Shown here one piece after another: positions 49,625 to 57,086 of a stretch of 57,086 bases of DNA (its first letter is position 1; each line of letters opens with the position of its first letter). The position numbers were made by a program, and so were the translations under genes. The stretch covers positions 1 through 57,086 of the forward strand of contig NZ_JAPJDO010000035.1 in NCBI RefSeq assembly GCF_026242045.1. Reading direction: 5' to 3'. The notes beneath the pieces were generated by a model. The model was given only the letters and a program-made list of their open reading frames with translations, was not told the DNA's origin and did not search any database. This stretch comes from Mycobacterium pinniadriaticum (lineage in GTDB: Bacteria > Actinomycetota > Actinomycetes > Mycobacteriales > Mycobacteriaceae).

Positions 49625-50098
49625 GTGCCCATCATCACCCCGTCGCTGTGGTTCGACGACAACCTCGAGGAGGCGATGCGGTTCTACACCGGCATCTTTC
49701 CGAACTCCTCCATCGAGCACGTGAACCGCTACCCCGAGGCCGGTCCCGGAAGTCCCGGCGAGGTGGTGTCCGCCGGTTTCGTGCTGGACGGCACCCGGTT
49801 CGTCGGCATCAACGGTGGGCCGGTGTTCCCGTTCACCGAAGCCGTCTCCTTCCTCATCGAGCGCGCTGACCAGGACGAAGTCGATTACTTCTGGGGCGCG
49901 TTGGTCGTTGGTGGCCAGGAATCCCAGTGCGGCCGGCTCAGGGATCGCTTCGGTCTGAGTTGGCAGGTGGTGCCGAGGCGGCTCTTCGAGCTGCTCTCCG
50001 ATCCCGACGCGGCCAGGGCGACCGCCGCGACCACCGCCATGCTCGGGATGCGCAAGATCGTCATCGCCGATCTGGAGGCCGCGGTTGCCAACCCGTGA
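49625..50098 (+). CDS. PhnB-like VOC family protein
   Basis: A 157-residue protein of the PhnB/3-demethylubiquinone-methyltransferase-like VOC group: ITPSLWFDDNLEEAMRFYTG, then FPNSSIEHVNRYPEAG, and GLSWQVVPRRLFELLSDPD at the end. GTG 49625 is preceded by GGGGAGGA, a strong ribosome site, so the frame beginning at 49607 is not used. The function of these proteins is generally unknown. It is 77 bp before the Mce-associated pair, likely separately transcribed. Confidence 0.83.
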   Translation: MPIITPSLWFDDNLEEAMRFYTGIFPNSSIEHVNRYPEAGPGSPGEVVSAGFVLDGTRFVGINGGPVFPFTEAVSFLIERADQDEVDYFWGALVVGGQESQCGRLRDRFGLSWQVVPRRLFELLSDPDAARATAATTAMLGMRKIVIADLEAAVANP

Positions 50099-50175
50099 CG
50101 GCGCTCACAGGGCCTACCGGTAGCCTTTCGCGCACAAGCGGGTGATCGAGCCCGTAGTGCTGCAGAGGGAGAATT

Positions 50176-50801
<626 letters not shown>

Positions 50802-50805
<4 letters not shown>

Positions 50806-51443
50806 CGACTGACGACAAGCCCGAGACCCCCGACCCCGAGGTCGGCGAGACCGAGAGCACCGCGGTCGAGCTCACCGAGCCGGCCGCCGAGGACACACCG
50901 GCCGGCGACCCGGCGGAGGCCGAAACCACGGCCGAGCCGCAAGCCGCGCCCAAGCGACGCTTCAGCCTGGCCGGAGCGGTGGCCTTTGGACTGCTGCCCG
51001 TCCTCGCGCTGCTGCTGGCCGCGGGAGCCGGGTATCTGAAGTGGGAGAACTCGTCGCGGCGGGACGCCGACCGGGCCGCGACCGAATCCGTACAGGCCGC
51101 CAAGGACTCGACGGTCGCCCTGCTGAGCTACAAGCCCGACACCGTCGAGAAGGACCTCGGCGCGGCGCGCGACCGGCTGACGGGAAGCTTCCTCGACGCT
51201 TACACCCAGCTGGTCAACAATGTCGTCATCCCCGGGGCCAAGGAGAAGAAGATCTCGGCGGTCGCGGCGGTGCCGGCGGCGGCATCGGTGTCGGCAAAAC
51301 CGGATCATGCGGTCGTATTGCTGTTCGTCAACCAGACCGTCGTCGTCGGAACCGACGCGCCGACCAACACCGCCTCGAGTGTCCGAGTGACCTTGGACAA
51401 GGTCAAGGACCGCTGGCTCATCTCGGGGTTTGACCCGATCTAG
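50802..51443 (+). CDS. Mce-associated membrane protein (second of a pair)
   Basis: A 213-residue protein with an acidic Glu/Thr/Pro-rich cytoplasmic part (about 1-50), a transmembrane helix (VAFGLLPVLALLLAAGAGYL), and a domain with SYKPDTVEKDLGAARDRLTG and VNNVVIPGAKEKKISAVAAV, close to other Mam proteins. GTG 50802 overlaps the stop of the first member (GTGA), so the two are co-translated. Mam proteins are thought to stabilise Mce complexes; these would have to act with an mce system elsewhere. An epoxide hydrolase starts 15 bp downstream. Confidence 0.85.
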
Positions 51444-51458
51444 CGAAGAGGGGGATCG

Positions 51459-52373
51459 ATGACCGAGCCGCGCTGGATTGACGTCTCGGCGCCGGCGGTC
51501 CAGCTGCGCGCACTCAGCTGGGGGCCGGCCGACGGCCCGATTGCCTTGTGCCTGCACGGTTTTCCCGATACTGCGTACGGATTTCGGAAGCTGGCGCCCC
51601 ATCTGGTGGCGGCGGGTTACCGCGTCATCGCGCCATTCATGCGCGGGTATGTGCCCTCATCGATCCCCACCGACGGCAGCTACCACATCGGGGCGGTGAT
51701 GGACGATGCGCTGCAGGTGCGCGCGGCCTGCGACCCCACCGACGCTGATGTCATCATCGGCCACGACTGGGGCGCCATCGCCGCCACCGGATTGGCCGCC
51801 ATGCCGGACAGCCCTTTCGTGAAGGCAGTGGTCATGTCGGTACCGCCGGCGGCGGCGTTGCGACCGCGAGCCGGCAAGCCGCTGGCCAACCGGGGCCGGC
51901 TGTTGCGGCTGGTGCCGGCCCAATTCCTGCGCAGCTGGTACATCAGCTATTTCCAGCTGCCGGCCCTGCCGGAACGCTCGCCGTCCTGGATCGTGCCGCT
52001 GCTGTGGCGGCGCTGGTCGCCCGGTTACAACGCCGCCGAGGATCTGCGCCATGTCGACGCCGCGATCGGCGCGCCGGATCGCTGGCGCGCGGCGCTGGGC
52101 ACCTACCGGGCGACCATTCGCAACACCCGCCCGCCGGCCCGCTATGCCGAACTGCACAAGTGGTGGCTCGAGCCGCCGCGGCTGCCGACGCTGTACCTGC
52201 ATGGCAACGACGACGGTTGTATGACACCGGAATTCACGCCATGGGTGTGTGATGTCTTGCCGCCGGGAAGCGACGTGGCGATCGTCGAGCACGCCGGGCA
52301 CTTCCTGCAGCTCGAGCAGCCCGACGCGGTGGGCCGGCGGATCGTCGACTTCTTGTCGGCTACTTCTGCTTGA
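51459..52373 (+). CDS. Epoxide hydrolase-like alpha/beta hydrolase
   Basis: A 304-residue alpha/beta hydrolase. The nucleophile is Asp103 in GHDWGA, the epoxide hydrolase/haloalkane dehalogenase type, with oxyanion region LHGFPDTAYGF at about 33 and His281 in HAGHFLQLEQP. A cap domain between about 135 and 215 is rich in Trp/Arg. LYLHGNDDGCM supplies the acid. Mycobacteria carry several Eph enzymes; I cannot assign which one. GAGGGGG precedes ATG 51459. It overlaps the convergent SDR gene by 14 nt at the 3' end. Confidence 0.85.
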   Translation: MTEPRWIDVSAPAVQLRALSWGPADGPIALCLHGFPDTAYGFRKLAPHLVAAGYRVIAPFMRGYVPSSIPTDGSYHIGAVMDDALQVRAACDPTDADVIIGHDWGAIAATGLAAMPDSPFVKAVVMSVPPAAALRPRAGKPLANRGRLLRLVPAQFLRSWYISYFQLPALPERSPSWIVPLLWRRWSPGYNAAEDLRHVDAAIGAPDRWRAALGTYRATIRNTRPPARYAELHKWWLEPPRLPTLYLHGNDDGCMTPEFTPWVCDVLPPGSDVAIVEHAGHFLQLEQPDAVGRRIVDFLSATSA

Positions 52374-53163
52374 GGCCCGGGTGGTTGCGGGCCAGCAGCG
52401 GTAGCAGCAGCCGCCGCGGCGTCAGGTGATAGACCGCGGTCGCCGCACGATTGAGCCTTCCCGGCACGACGACCGGATCGCCCGCCGCCAGCCCGTCCAC
52501 CGCGGCCCTGGCGACATCCTCGGGGGACACCCACAGCGGCTTGGGCAGCGCGGCCTCGGCCTCCTCGGTGGAGATGCCCGCGGCCTCCCCGAACCCGGTG
52601 TGCACCGGGCCCGGGCACAGGGCGGTCGCCGTGATGCCGCTGGATTTGAGCTCCTCGCCCAACGCCCGGGTATAGGACAGCACGAAAGCCTTGGCGGCGC
52701 CGTAGACAGCCTGTCCGGGCAGTGGCCCGAAGGCGGCCACCGATGCGACGTTGAGCACCGCTCCGCGGCGTCGGCCCACCATGCCCGCGACGAATCGGGT
52801 ACACAGATCCACCACGGCGGCCACGTCGACCTCGATCACGGTCAATTCGGCATCGGGGTCGGCGGCGGCCACTGGACCCATGGTGGACAGCCCGGCGTTG
52901 TTGACCAGGATGTCGACCTCGAGACCGAGGGCTGCCACCCGTTCGGGCAGTTGCGCCCGCTGCGCTGGTTGTGAAAGATCAGCTCCGACAACTGAACTGG
53001 GGCGGCGGAGTTGCTCGGCGAGATCGGTCAGCTGCTCGGTGCGCCGGGCCACCAGCACCACGTGGTGCCCACGGTCGGAGAGCACTCGGGCTATTTCAGC
53101 GCCGATGCCCGATGAGGCTCCGGTGATCAGCGCGGCGCGGTTGGGACCGGGTGGCGGCAACAC
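52360..53163 (-). CDS. SDR family oxidoreductase
   Basis: A 267-residue classical SDR: ITGASSGIGAEIAR at about 13-26, VLVARRTEQL with Arg-Arg favouring NADP(H), NNAGLSTMG, a Ser in NVASVAAFGP and YGAAKAF. The C-terminal extension includes a Leu/Arg-rich hydrophobic stretch (RRLLLPLLARNHPG) of a kind seen in membrane-associated acyl or sterol reductases. GTG 53163 is the start, close to the divergent WS/DGAT-like start. The gene order suggests lipid metabolism but no substrate is evident. Confidence 0.85.
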   Translation of the reverse strand: MLPPPGPNRAALITGASSGIGAEIARVLSDRGHHVVLVARRTEQLTDLAEQLRRPSSVVGADLSQPAQRAQLPERVAALGLEVDILVNNAGLSTMGPVAAADPDAELTVIEVDVAAVVDLCTRFVAGMVGRRRGAVLNVASVAAFGPLPGQAVYGAAKAFVLSYTRALGEELKSSGITATALCPGPVHTGFGEAAGISTEEAEAALPKPLWVSPEDVARAAVDGLAAGDPVVVPGRLNRAATAVYHLTPRRLLLPLLARNHPGLKQK

Positions 53164-53180
53164 GTTGTCAGCCTAGGACA

Positions 53181-54446
53181 ATGGTCGGCGTGGCTGCCAG
53201 CAGAGCGATGACCGCGGTTGACGCGCAGATGCTCTGGATGTCGGCCGTCATTCCCAATGATCAGTTCCTGCTGTACGCCTTTGCCGGCTCGCCCGGTGAT
53301 GTGGACGGCGCCGTCGCCGAATTGCGGTCGCGGGCGCAAGCATGTGACGAACTGCGCTTGCGGGTGGCCGACGACGGTTGGTGGCGATACCCGCGGTGGG
53401 GCCGCGCTGAGGTGGGTTCCGGTCAGTTCGTTGTTCACCACACCGAGGGAATGGACTGGCAAGGATGTCTGCGGGCCATCGTCGAGCTCGGCGGCGAACA
53501 GCTCGATCTCTACCGGATGGCTTGGCGTGCGCATGTTTTCCCCCGGGTTCTGGGCGTGCCCGGCCGCACAGGCGACGGTTCGGTGATCGTGGTGCAGATG
53601 GGCCACGCGTTCGCGGACAACAACCGGGGTGCCGCACTGTGCGGCGCGCTTCTGGGGCGCGACCGCCCCGTACCGATCCCGGTGGCCGCGCGCCGTGGGT
53701 TCCTGCCGGCGCTCGGGTTTTCGGCGGCTCTTGCCCACCGCATGCTGGTGCGCGATACCGAGGCGGGTCTGGTGCCGGGGCCGCCCGCGGGGTGCCCGGT
53801 GCGCAGTATCAATCGGCGGCCCAACGGAACGCCGGCGGTGCGGACGCTAACGCTGCACCGCGACCGGCTAGCGGGTCCCACCGTGACGATCGCGTCGCTG
53901 GTCGCGATCGGTGAGGCCATGGCCGGCTATCTGGCCGGCCATGGCGAGGAGCCCTCCCGGCTGGGGGCAGAGGTCCCGATGGCCTGCATGCTGAACCCCG
54001 CTGGGCACAACAACTTTCGTAATGTCGGCATCGCCCTGCATCCGGATGTCGGTCCAGCTCGGCGGGCGGAATTGATCGCTGCGGAGCTGTCGGCTCAGCG
54101 ACGCCGTGGCCGGCACCCCGCAATGCGGGCGTCGGCCGCCGCGTCCGCGGCCATCCCCGCGCCACTGTTGCGGTGGGGAGTGCGGCATTTCGATCCCGAT
54201 GCCCGCTCCGAGACCGTCACCGGCAACACGGTGGTCTCCAGCGTCAACCGCGGGCCGGCCGATCTGTCGTTCGGGGGATTTCCGGTGGCGCTCACCGCCG
54301 GATACCCGGCGCTGTCACCGATGATGAGCCTGACCCACGGCGTTCACGGCATTGGCGACACCATCGCGATCAGCGTGCACGCCGACTCGGACAACGTCGA
54401 CATCGACGACTATTGGGACCGGCTGCAGGCCGCACTGCCGGGCTGA
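53181..54446 (+). CDS. Wax ester synthase / DGAT-like protein with degenerate active site
   Basis: A 421-residue protein resembling the WS/DGAT family. The canonical HHxxxDG motif is not clearly present; the corresponding region reads VQMGHAFADNNRGAALCG at about 138, keeping one His and an Asp. The C-terminal VTGNTVVSSVNRGPADLSF, then SLTHGVHGIGDTIAISVHAD, matches the second half (DUF1298-like) of the family. It may be an inactive or altered acyltransferase. ATG 53181 is used (MVGVAASRAMTAVDAQ). It is divergent from the SDR and is followed by the DUF4214 protein. Confidence 0.68.
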   Translation: MVGVAASRAMTAVDAQMLWMSAVIPNDQFLLYAFAGSPGDVDGAVAELRSRAQACDELRLRVADDGWWRYPRWGRAEVGSGQFVVHHTEGMDWQGCLRAIVELGGEQLDLYRMAWRAHVFPRVLGVPGRTGDGSVIVVQMGHAFADNNRGAALCGALLGRDRPVPIPVAARRGFLPALGFSAALAHRMLVRDTEAGLVPGPPAGCPVRSINRRPNGTPAVRTLTLHRDRLAGPTVTIASLVAIGEAMAGYLAGHGEEPSRLGAEVPMACMLNPAGHNNFRNVGIALHPDVGPARRAELIAAELSAQRRRGRHPAMRASAAASAAIPAPLLRWGVRHFDPDARSETVTGNTVVSSVNRGPADLSFGGFPVALTAGYPALSPMMSLTHGVHGIGDTIAISVHADSDNVDIDDYWDRLQAALPG

Positions 54447-54520
54447 ACACGCGTTGTCGGGCACGTGAAGCCCAGTTGATGAAGGACGCCGTGCCGGGTC
54501 CCAGGTGGTAAGTCAGGGCT

Positions 54521-56365
54521 ATGGCGGATGTGGCGGTGGTGCGTTGGTTTCAGGCCGGAGCGGTGGCGGCCGGCGTCGGTGCGGCGATGTTCGCGGTACC
54601 GGCGATCGCGTCGGCCGACGATGGTGGGTCGTCGACATCCACCGCGAGCTCCGCGCGGACCTCGCATGCGGCGAAGCAGTCCGCCAGCGCCGGTGCCCAT
54701 CGCCCCCGCCCGGCGGTCGCCCTGCGCGCCAACCGGGCCACCCCGGCCGCGCGGCCCCGCGTGACGTCGACGGTGACGGTGAGGGCAGTGGCGGCGACCG
54801 CACGCAGCACCCGCCAGGCGGTGAGCTCCACCCCGGTGTCGGCGGCGGCGGGCAGCGCCGCCGCGGCGGACGAGTCGAGCACATCCACCGACATCGTCAC
54901 CGGCCTCTTCCGCGAGGTCCTGCGGGTCGACCCCACTGCCGACCAGTTGCAGCGTTACACCAAGCTGCTGGACACGCGGGGAACGGCAGCCGTGGTGCAC
55001 AGCCTCTACACGTCGACGGCCTTCCGGGAGCAACAGGTCAACAGCTACTTCCTCGAGCTACTCGGGCGCGCACCCACCGCAAGGGAATTGGCGATCGGCA
55101 CCTTAGAGCTGCGGATCGGCGTACCCGAACCGCTGGTGGTGGCGCAGATCGCCAGCACCAGGGAGTTCTACCGGGAAAGCGGCGGCACCGCCGACACGTA
55201 CGTCCAGCTGCTCTACCGCAGCGTATTGGGCGAACCCACTGATGCCAGCCAGGCCGCCATCTATGTCCAGCAGCTGCAGGCCGGTCGGCCGACTCAACTG
55301 GTGGCCGTGCAGTTCATCAAGGCCGACCCGTTCCGGGAGGTGAAGATCCAAGAGATCTTCCAGGTCGTGCTCGGTCGTGCCGCCACCGATACCGAGGTCT
55401 CGTACTACGTGGACCACTGGTACCGAGACGGCGGGCTGGCCGGGACCGCGATGAAGGTCCTGAACAGCACCGAGAACATCGAACGGATGACGACCGACGG
55501 TGTGCCGCTGCCCGACATGGTCGCCGTCAACCAGCTGCAGCAGATCCTGATGGCCGTCTACGACGAGGACCCGGACGGATTCGTCAACCTGTTCAACACC
55601 TACCTCAAGACCGATCCCGTCACCGGTGAACAGTGCGAAGAGACCTGCAACACACCGCTTTTGGACCTGATCACCACGGGCGGCGCCGTCCGTGGAATCC
55701 CGAACCAGGCCATCACCGTCACCCCGATCACCGCGGCGGTGAGCAGCCTGATCCCGAGCCAGAACGAGATCGACGCCCAGAAGGCCCTCAAGAATCCGCT
55801 GCAGGACCCCGACCTGCTCTCCGATTACCTGGCCGGTGGCACCGTGCTGGCCAAGAGCGTGATCCTGACCGCCGACGGCGGTGAGTACATCGTCGACGGC
55901 CACCACCGCTGGGGCGGCCTCTACGTGATCAATCCGTACTCGCAGCTCAGCTCGATCGACCTGGGCTATGTCCCGAACGCGCAGGAAGCCCTCAAAGAAA
56001 CCCAGGTCGCCATCGTGGCGGAGCAGGGTTACCTCACCGCGGAGATAGTGTCCGGTGACAACCTCTACACGATGAGCAAGGACGAGTTCGACGCCATCGT
56101 GGAGGACCTGATCGACAGCGGCGACGATTCCGACAAGATCTTGAAGATCTTCAAGAAGGAGAAGGATCTGACGAGCATGTCGCAGATCCAGGATTACCTG
56201 TGGGCCAACGTGCTTCGCATGCGCCAGTTCAACCAGCCGATCGAGGGCGCCACCAGTCGCGGCTACATGCCGCAGCCACCCAACAGTGACTACCAGCCGT
56301 TGGCCCACTGGATGGAAGGCGGCGCGCTGAGCTACACCATGCCGGTCATCGGCTACGTCGGCTGA
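54521..56365 (+). CDS. Secreted protein with DUF4214 repeats and a ParB-like DGHHR domain
   Basis: A 614-residue exported protein. A Sec signal ends at AIASA/DD (about residue 32), followed by a Ser/Thr/Ala/Arg-rich linker to about 120. Four helical DUF4214-like units follow (about 124-170, 173-220, 226-270, 275-322), each with a (Y/F)xxxLxRxxT-type core such as LGRAPTAREL and LGRAATDTEV. A CEETC pair is at 372-376. The C-terminal region (about 410-510) has IVDGHHRWGGLYVI with DGHHR at 459-463, the signature of ParB/ParBc_2-like nuclease or kinase folds. No export of such a domain is usual. Function unknown. Confidence 0.72.
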   Translation: MADVAVVRWFQAGAVAAGVGAAMFAVPAIASADDGGSSTSTASSARTSHAAKQSASAGAHRPRPAVALRANRATPAARPRVTSTVTVRAVAATARSTRQAVSSTPVSAAAGSAAAADESSTSTDIVTGLFREVLRVDPTADQLQRYTKLLDTRGTAAVVHSLYTSTAFREQQVNSYFLELLGRAPTARELAIGTLELRIGVPEPLVVAQIASTREFYRESGGTADTYVQLLYRSVLGEPTDASQAAIYVQQLQAGRPTQLVAVQFIKADPFREVKIQEIFQVVLGRAATDTEVSYYVDHWYRDGGLAGTAMKVLNSTENIERMTTDGVPLPDMVAVNQLQQILMAVYDEDPDGFVNLFNTYLKTDPVTGEQCEETCNTPLLDLITTGGAVRGIPNQAITVTPITAAVSSLIPSQNEIDAQKALKNPLQDPDLLSDYLAGGTVLAKSVILTADGGEYIVDGHHRWGGLYVINPYSQLSSIDLGYVPNAQEALKETQVAIVAEQGYLTAEIVSGDNLYTMSKDEFDAIVEDLIDSGDDSDKILKIFKKEKDLTSMSQIQDYLWANVLRMRQFNQPIEGATSRGYMPQPPNSDYQPLAHWMEGGALSYTMPVIGYVG

Positions 56366-56407
56366 GCGCCTGCCCAACAGCGGGGCGGATGCTCTAGGTT
56401 TACTCCC

Positions 56408-56923
56408 ATGACTGCCTACGATGTCGGACTGCTCATCCTTCGTGTGGTGCTCGGCGTGACCATGGCCGCCCACGGCTACAACAAGTTCTTCGGCGGCGGC
56501 CGGATCAAGGGCACCGCCGGCTGGTTTGAAAGCATCGGGATGAAGCCCGGTACCTTCCACGCCCGGGTGGCGGCCAGCACCGAGATGGCCGCCGGCCTGG
56601 GGCTGGCGGTCGGGCTGCTGACGCCGGTCCCGGCCGCCGGATTCGTGGCGCTCATGCTGGTCGCGGCCTGGACCGTGCACCGGCACAACGGCTTCTTCAT
56701 CGTCAAGGAAGGCTGGGAGTACAACCTGGTGCTGGCGGCTTCGGCCGTCGCCGTGGCCGCCACCGGCGCCGGCAGGTTCAGCCTGGACTACGCCCTCTTC
56801 TCCGGCACCGACTTCTACAACCTGCTGCACGGGTGGTGCGGTTTGCTCATCGCGGTGGTGCTCGGTCTGGCCGGCGGCATCGGGCAGCTGGCGGTCTTTT
56901 ACCGGCCACCGGCCAAGGCCTGA
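56408..56923 (+). CDS. DoxX family membrane protein
   Basis: A 171-residue four-helix membrane protein: LLILRVVLGVTMAAHGYNKF, then STEMAAGLGLAVGLLTP and VALMLVAAWTVHRHNGFFIV, with EGWEYNLVLAASAVAVAATG, the classic DoxX pattern. Mycobacterial DoxX proteins have been linked to membrane oxidoreductase complexes that respond to thiol stress. It starts 42 bp after the DUF4214 gene and is the last gene before the right-hand hairpin and IS-like end. Confidence 0.87.
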   Translation: MTAYDVGLLILRVVLGVTMAAHGYNKFFGGGRIKGTAGWFESIGMKPGTFHARVAASTEMAAGLGLAVGLLTPVPAAGFVALMLVAAWTVHRHNGFFIVKEGWEYNLVLAASAVAVAATGAGRFSLDYALFSGTDFYNLLHGWCGLLIAVVLGLAGGIGQLAVFYRPPAKA

Positions 56924-56939
56924 CTTTTCCCTCGCGAGC

Positions 56940-56987
56940 AGACGAAAAGGACTCCGACACGCCGCGATATTGAGCACGTTTGCGTCT
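56940..56987. terminator. Intergenic hairpin downstream of doxX
   Basis: AGACG-AAA from 56940 pairs with TTTGCGTCT (56979-56987), and CTCGCGAGC just outside matches the known extension of this mycobacterial motif. It follows the doxX gene and could end its transcription. The IS-like element begins directly in its distal arm, in the same relative position as at the left hairpin. Confidence 0.45.
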
Positions 56988-57086
56988 CTCTCGAAAATTG
57001 GGTGACCCAAGCTGGGTGAGCGGTTGCTCGCTGGTGCTAGGCGGCGTTGGTGCGGGGTTCGAGAGTGACTTTGTACCCCAAGGTTT
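56979..57086 (-). mobile_element. End of an IS-like element, right copy (inverted)
   Basis: An exact inverted copy of 3-110. The transposase-like tail reads on the minus strand from the window edge, with the stop codon near 57037 and the non-coding end toward 56988. The element's ends therefore face each other across the window. It meets the hairpin arm TTTGCGTCT, the same motif joined at the left, so insertion seems site-specific. Confidence 0.6.

Noticed and set aside
53156..53170. Third KstR-like site (CAACACGTTG) between the SDR and WS/DGAT-like genes
   Set aside because: It has the AACnnGTT core but overlaps the SDR start codon and lacks the flanking T/A positions; probably coding coincidence.

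Overview
The window is high-GC chromosomal DNA from a mycobacterium, most likely a rapidly growing species (Mycolicibacterium type). From memory of the M. tuberculosis genome, the gene order follows the Rv1085c-Rv1112 block: hemolysin III, short-chain Z-prenyl synthase, coaA, glyA, desA2, phoH2, polysaccharide deacetylase, fum, glpX, DUF4245, AI-2E-family exporter, 3beta-HSD, xseB, xseA, lipid-droplet protein, ispH, DUF6542, ychF, and later a class III cyclase. GTG starts, 4-nt start/stop overlaps, lipobox lipoproteins, a PGRS-like gene, Mce-associated proteins and a WS/DGAT-like gene all fit. Long antisense ORFs are GC artefacts and were left out. No tRNA, rRNA, CRISPR, phage or plasmid genes were seen.

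Layout. 1-110 and 56979-57086 are 108-bp perfect inverted copies of one IS-like element end, each abutting a mycobacterial intergenic hairpin; the window is probably a contig bounded by two IS copies. 0.2-5.7 kb: hlyIII, prenyl synthase, a 7TM protein, a 3 x 55-bp MIRU-like tandem repeat, two paralogous small membrane proteins, coaA. 5.8-13.7 kb: DUF885 hydrolase, a long-form SHMT, desA2, a small ORF plus phoH2, a TetR regulator, a deacetylase, a cation/proton antiporter. 13.7-20.9 kb: an MFS transporter beside a broken carboxymuconolactone decarboxylase, fum, glpX, a split PGRS-like gene inserted between duplicated promoter copies, DUF4245, DLH, an F420-type oxidoreductase.

20.9-29.2 kb is the main accessory segment, almost all on the minus strand: an arylsulfatase-HAD phosphatase-formylglycine-generating enzyme operon, then an epimerase-SDR-AI-2E exporter operon behind a KstR-like palindrome, with gene remnants (flavin/F420-binding protein, amidase, LuxR) at the edges. 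29.3-32.6 kb: a type IIIA P-type ATPase with a downstream pair of paralogous exported Cys-motif proteins. 32.6-39.1 kb: conserved core (3beta-HSD, exonuclease VII, lipid-droplet protein, ispH, DUF6542, ychF). 39.1-50.1 kb: several VOC/glyoxalase proteins (one frameshifted), a MalT-type LuxR regulator divergent from an EAL-DICT protein, lipoproteins, a permuted papain-like protein, a class III cyclase. 50.2-56.9 kb: an orphan Mce-associated pair, an epoxide hydrolase, an SDR, a WS/DGAT-like protein, an unusual secreted DUF4214-repeat/ParB-like protein, DoxX.

The most interesting items are the secreted DUF4214-ParB-like protein, the hairpin-targeting IS ends, the sulfatase-maturase operon, the P-type ATPase with its CPxAGC protein pair, and the split PGRS gene with a duplicated promoter.
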